A stretch of 7,746 nt of DNA from assembly GCA_030596365.1 (NCBI GenBank), contig JAUVKG010000121.1:1-7746 (forward strand), given 5' to 3'. Shown piece by piece: positions 4,812 to 7,746 of this stretch. The translations under genes were made by a program, and so were the position numbers. The notes beneath the pieces were generated by a model. The model was not told where the DNA came from. It made no database searches and saw only the letters and a list, made by a program, of their open reading frames with translations. This DNA is from Chlamydiota bacterium (GTDB taxonomy: Bacteria; Auribacterota; UBA3054; B51-G9). Position 1 is the stretch's first letter. Every line of letters begins with the position of its first letter.

Positions 4812-7746
4812 GCACAAATCGTTTTTAATACTACCGAAGGAAACTGGAACGTGCCCGGTAACTGGAGTCCCGCCTCTGTGCCCGGTTCAGCCGATCAGCC
4901 GATTATCCCCGCGGGAAGAACTGCCATTATTAATACTGATGTCGGACAATGCGACGTCATTTTCTGTGGGCAATCCGCTTCATCGCCGCGATGGGGGAAA
5001 ATTCAAATGCGACCCGGTGGAAAACTTTCAGCGCCAATCCTGATTCTCGGCAGAGACGAAGATAATCACGGCATCTTCTGGCTTTGTGGCGGCGAATTAT
5101 CGCTTTCGGCTTATTTGAATGTTGGCGACAACGATGGTGGTCCTGCTGGAAGCACTGCTTCCGGCACACTAAACCTTTCCGCCGGTTCATTAAAAATGCC
5201 GGGTACAGCGGCAACGTATGTTGGTTATAAAGGCCTTGGTAAAATGACGGTGTCCGGTAACGGCGCTTTCTACGCGAATGACATTACTATCGGCGAAAAC
5301 TCCGGTTCCGAAGGTTCGGAAATGAAAATCATCGGCGGTTCTGTTATCGCAGGAAATATTGCCGCGGGCGGCGCTTCTACTTCAAATGGTATGATGACAA
5401 TTTCCGGCGGTTCGCTCGTTTGGAGTAACCTTTTTTATGTGCGTGATACTTTGGCAATTCAAAACGGCTCACCTTCTATTAGTGGCGTTCAGTCGGGCGG
5501 CACAAGTCTTTATCTTGATAACAGTTCTACGTTAGAATTCGAATTTGGCGCCGATGGAATTGCCGGTATCAAAATGACAAATTCACTTCTTCATATAACT
5601 TCCGGCGCGAAATTGAATATTAACGGAACTTATTACACAAGAGCTTCCGGCACGGCAAAAAGTTTTCTTCTCATAAAACATAACGGTTATGCCGATCAGA
5701 CTACTTTTACAGGCGGTAACGTAACTTTCAGCGGTTTTAGCGGATTAATTCCTTCGCTCCGTTACGAAAATAATTGTATTTATCTCGACTTGACAGCCGA
5801 TTCCGGATCCGTTGTTCGCGCCGCACAGGGCATTTATATGAAATACTGGGAACTGCCGATAAATGGCGGCACCGGTACGCGTCCGGGAAAAAGAATAGAT
5901 CCGCCACTTACTTCCATGCCGCTTTTCACAAATACCATTATGCGCACTCACCCGACATTCGGAAAGCGCGTAAAAAAAATTGATCTTTCGGACATTTTTA
6001 GAACTGAAAATATTATTGTTCAGTTTGAAGGTTATATTAATATTCTTACAAATGGAAGTTATACTTTTTATCTGAATTCCGATGACGGCTCAAAACTGTG
6101 GATCAATGATTCGCTTCTTGTAGATAATGACGGTCAACATGGCGCTACAGAAGTTTCTGCATCTATAACTTTGACAAACGGAATGCATAAACTTGAGATC
6201 GGGTATTTTCAGAACACAGGCCCGATGGTTTTTGAAGTAAACTGGTCCGGCCCCGGCATTTCAAAACAGGAAATTCCCGAAGATGTGCTTTGCATTTCCG
6301 ATGTAAAAAGTTCGTGCTCTTTTCAGAATATTATTCCCGATCAGGACCTTTATTATAATTATTGCCCGTCATTTATGTATGATGAAGCAGAAGGGCTATA
6401 CAAAATCTGGAGTGGCGGCGCCCCCGGATCCGGTGGCGATTATATTTATTATAAAGAATCGCCCACTCTTGAAGGATTGCTTGAGGCGAAGTTGAAATAC
6501 GTTTTTGAGCCAAGTCATGACCCTTCTAAATTTGACGATGAACATGCCTGCGACCCAAATGTTTTTGTGGATACCAACGGTGTTTTCTACCTGACTTACA
6601 GCGGTAATACGCGAGGCAGTATTTTGTTCTCAACAACGCGAATCGGTATGGCTATTTCTTATGACCGGGGACGCTCATGGACGCGGTTACATAACGGTGA
6701 ACATATTCTTGCTCCCGCCCCCGGCTTTGACCCTACTAGCTATGGTGTAGGCCAATCAGCCGTTGTTCAGGCCAATGACGGTTATTATTACATGATCTAT
6801 ACCGATGTAGATAATTACAGAACAAATCAAGCACTTGTTATCCGTGTTATTCGATGTTCAGACCCGGCTTTTCCAACTAATAAACACGAAATGATAAATC
6901 CTGATGTTCCGAATACTCGCGGTTGTAGTCTCGACCTCGCTTACGACAGTAGCAATGAAGAATTTATTGTTATTACCGATATAAGTTATAACCCTTACGC
7001 AAAAGTCCAGCTTGCATATTATGATAAAAACTGGAACTACCTTCGCCGATCTACTATTGAAACTGAGCTGCTTTGGGCTTTTGGCGAAGGAGTTGGTTTG
7101 CTTTCAGACACTTCTAAAGAAATTGTGTTATATTCCGATCACGGTAATCCATCGCTCGTTCCAGCCGCCGCAACTCAGGAATATCAGGAAAACACTTATC
7201 TTTGGGCGCCCTGGGTTGAAGGCGACACAAAATACATCGTTTTCCCGGAAAACAATCTGATTATTCCTTATCAACCACCTGCTTCTTTCGATAATCACAG
7301 TTTTGAAATGGGGTCTTATACAAATTGGACACAAACAGGTGCCGCCTGGGAAAGTCAGCCGCGTTCAACTCCCCGCCATAATCAGCCTTGCGACAGCAGC
7401 TTTTACGCTGACAGCATTTTTCCATCGGAATCAGCAATTGGCACACTTCAATCCGGTCCCTTTACTCTTAAAAAAGACGAACAAATTTCGTTTTATATAA
7501 ATGGCTGGTCAAAATGGGCCGGCGGTGGCTTTGATTATAATTATGTAACTTTGAACCGGATTGATGATGATTCGGAACTTGACAGAGCCTGGACTCCTAA
7601 TTCAGACCAGGCTGTTATTAAAACTCTTTCTCATGGTCTTGACCAGGACGTTGAAGTTTATGTTAAAGCGGTTGATAACGGAAACACTGCCGGTTATGCC
7701 TGGCTTGCCGTTGATGATTTTGATAAAGTGGAATATAATAATTATC
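4752..7746 (+). CDS. Secreted multidomain protein: β-helix-like region, PA14, probable glycosidase/sialidase-like propeller, shared module (3' end outside window)
   Basis: The frame is open from ATG 4752 to the window end, at least 998 residues with no stop. Signal peptide: 1-20 (AFA/AQ). Residues 30-60 have the NW...GNWSP...VPG opening common in extracellular repeat proteins of this bacterial group; about 85-240 are Gly/Ser-rich with repeated ISGGSL/LSAGSL-like turns, suggesting a right-handed β-helix. Residues 360-513 are a PA14 domain. About 530-840 look like a five-bladed β-propeller of GH43 or sialidase type: CPSFMYD (538-544), CDPNVFVDTNGVFYLTYSG (from 600), an Asp-box-like SYDRGRSW (636-643) and GVGQSAVV followed by DGYYYMIYTD. 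Residues 846-998 are a copy of the shared module. No Shine-Dalgarno sequence precedes the start. Probably extracellular and carbohydrate-active; family and substrate unproven. A C-terminal sorting tail may lie beyond the window. Confidence 0.9.
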   Translation, partial: MKIITYVIITALLLTLPAFAAQIVFNTTEGNWNVPGNWSPASVPGSADQPIIPAGRTAIINTDVGQCDVIFCGQSASSPRWGKIQMRPGGKLSAPILILGRDEDNHGIFWLCGGELSLSAYLNVGDNDGGPAGSTASGTLNLSAGSLKMPGTAATYVGYKGLGKMTVSGNGAFYANDITIGENSGSEGSEMKIIGGSVIAGNIAAGGASTSNGMMTISGGSLVWSNLFYVRDTLAIQNGSPSISGVQSGGTSLYLDNSSTLEFEFGADGIAGIKMTNSLLHITSGAKLNINGTYYTRASGTAKSFLLIKHNGYADQTTFTGGNVTFSGFSGLIPSLRYENNCIYLDLTADSGSVVRAAQGIYMKYWELPINGGTGTRPGKRIDPPLTSMPLFTNTIMRTHPTFGKRVKKIDLSDIFRTENIIVQFEGYINILTNGSYTFYLNSDDGSKLWINDSLLVDNDGQHGATEVSASITLTNGMHKLEIGYFQNTGPMVFEVNWSGPGISKQEIPEDVLCISDVKSSCSFQNIIPDQDLYYNYCPSFMYDEAEGLYKIWSGGAPGSGGDYIYYKESPTLEGLLEAKLKYVFEPSHDPSKFDDEHACDPNVFVDTNGVFYLTYSGNTRGSILFSTTRIGMAISYDRGRSWTRLHNGEHILAPAPGFDPTSYGVGQSAVVQANDGYYYMIYTDVDNYRTNQALVIRVIRCSDPAFPTNKHEMINPDVPNTRGCSLDLAYDSSNEEFIVITDISYNPYAKVQLAYYDKNWNYLRRSTIETELLWAFGEGVGLLSDTSKEIVLYSDHGNPSLVPAAATQEYQENTYLWAPWVEGDTKYIVFPENNLIIPYQPPASFDNHSFEMGSYTNWTQTGAAWESQPRSTPRHNQPCDSSFYADSIFPSESAIGTLQSGPFTLKKDEQISFYINGWSKWAGGGFDYNYVTLNRIDDDSELDRAWTPNSDQAVIKTLSHGLDQDVEVYVKAVDNGNTAGYAWLAVDDFDKVEYNNY
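5829..6290 (+). other. PA14 domain in gene 3
   Basis: Residues 360-513 show the family signature: GIYMKYW opening, FEGYI, a G-S-Y-T-F-Y-L-N-S-D-D-G-S-K-L-W-I core (SDDGSKLW at 443-450), LTNGMHKLEIGYFQ and a closing VNWSGPGISKQEIP. The Asp-Asp pair in SDDGS binds calcium in sugar-binding PA14 proteins. In secreted enzymes PA14 usually serves in glycan binding, so a binding role next to the propeller is the natural inference. Confidence 0.92.
7287..7746 (+). repeat. Shared module copy R5 (β-like), at the window end
   Basis: Residues 846-998 of gene 3 carry NHSFEMG, NWTQTG, SSFYADS, ESAIGTLQS, INGWSKW, YNYVTLNRIDDDSELDRAW, VYVKAVD and AGYAWLAVDDFDKV. The order of landmarks equals that of R2-R4. 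It keeps the D-D-S-E-L segment of the β subtype, but its final loop is shorter (NGNTAG), partway towards the α type. Confidence 0.85.

Overview
The window looks like part of a bacterial chromosome from the Planctomycetota-Verrucomicrobiota-Chlamydiota group. My best guess is Kiritimatiellota or a close relative. The evidence is three very long secreted proteins in a row, two of them ending in PEP-CTERM-type sorting tails, a β-helix/PA14/propeller architecture, moderate GC and start codons without Shine-Dalgarno sequences. The assignment rests on gene style only; there is no rRNA or housekeeping gene.

Layout, all on the + strand. Positions 1-786 hold the C-terminal 261 residues of a secreted protein that begins upstream and ends in a canonical PEP-CTERM tail. 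Positions 787-1262 hold no gene but are crowded with perfect or near-perfect hairpins, ending in a clear intrinsic terminator at 1084-1123. Positions 1263-4706 encode a 1147-residue secreted protein: signal peptide, two tandem β-sandwich-like modules, a linking β-rich region, a probable (α/α)6-barrel glycoside hydrolase and an unusual PEP-CTERM tail. After a 45-base gap, positions 4752-7746 encode at least 998 residues of a third secreted protein that runs off the window: signal peptide, glycine-rich β-helix-like region, PA14 domain, probable five-bladed β-propeller (glycosidase or sialidase-like) and the start or whole of another β-sandwich-like module. This third gene has no stop codon inside the window.

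The unifying feature is a module of about 150 residues present five times: twice in gene 1 (the first copy cut by the window edge), twice in gene 2 and once in gene 3. In genes 1 and 2 it occurs as the same ordered pair of subtypes, at the C-terminus of one and the N-terminus of the other. The likely reading is a small locus of exported, surface-attached polysaccharide-binding and -degrading proteins sharing one binding module. The substrate cannot be read from the sequence. Genes 2 and 3 are probably one transcript; gene 1 is separated from them by the terminator-bearing spacer.
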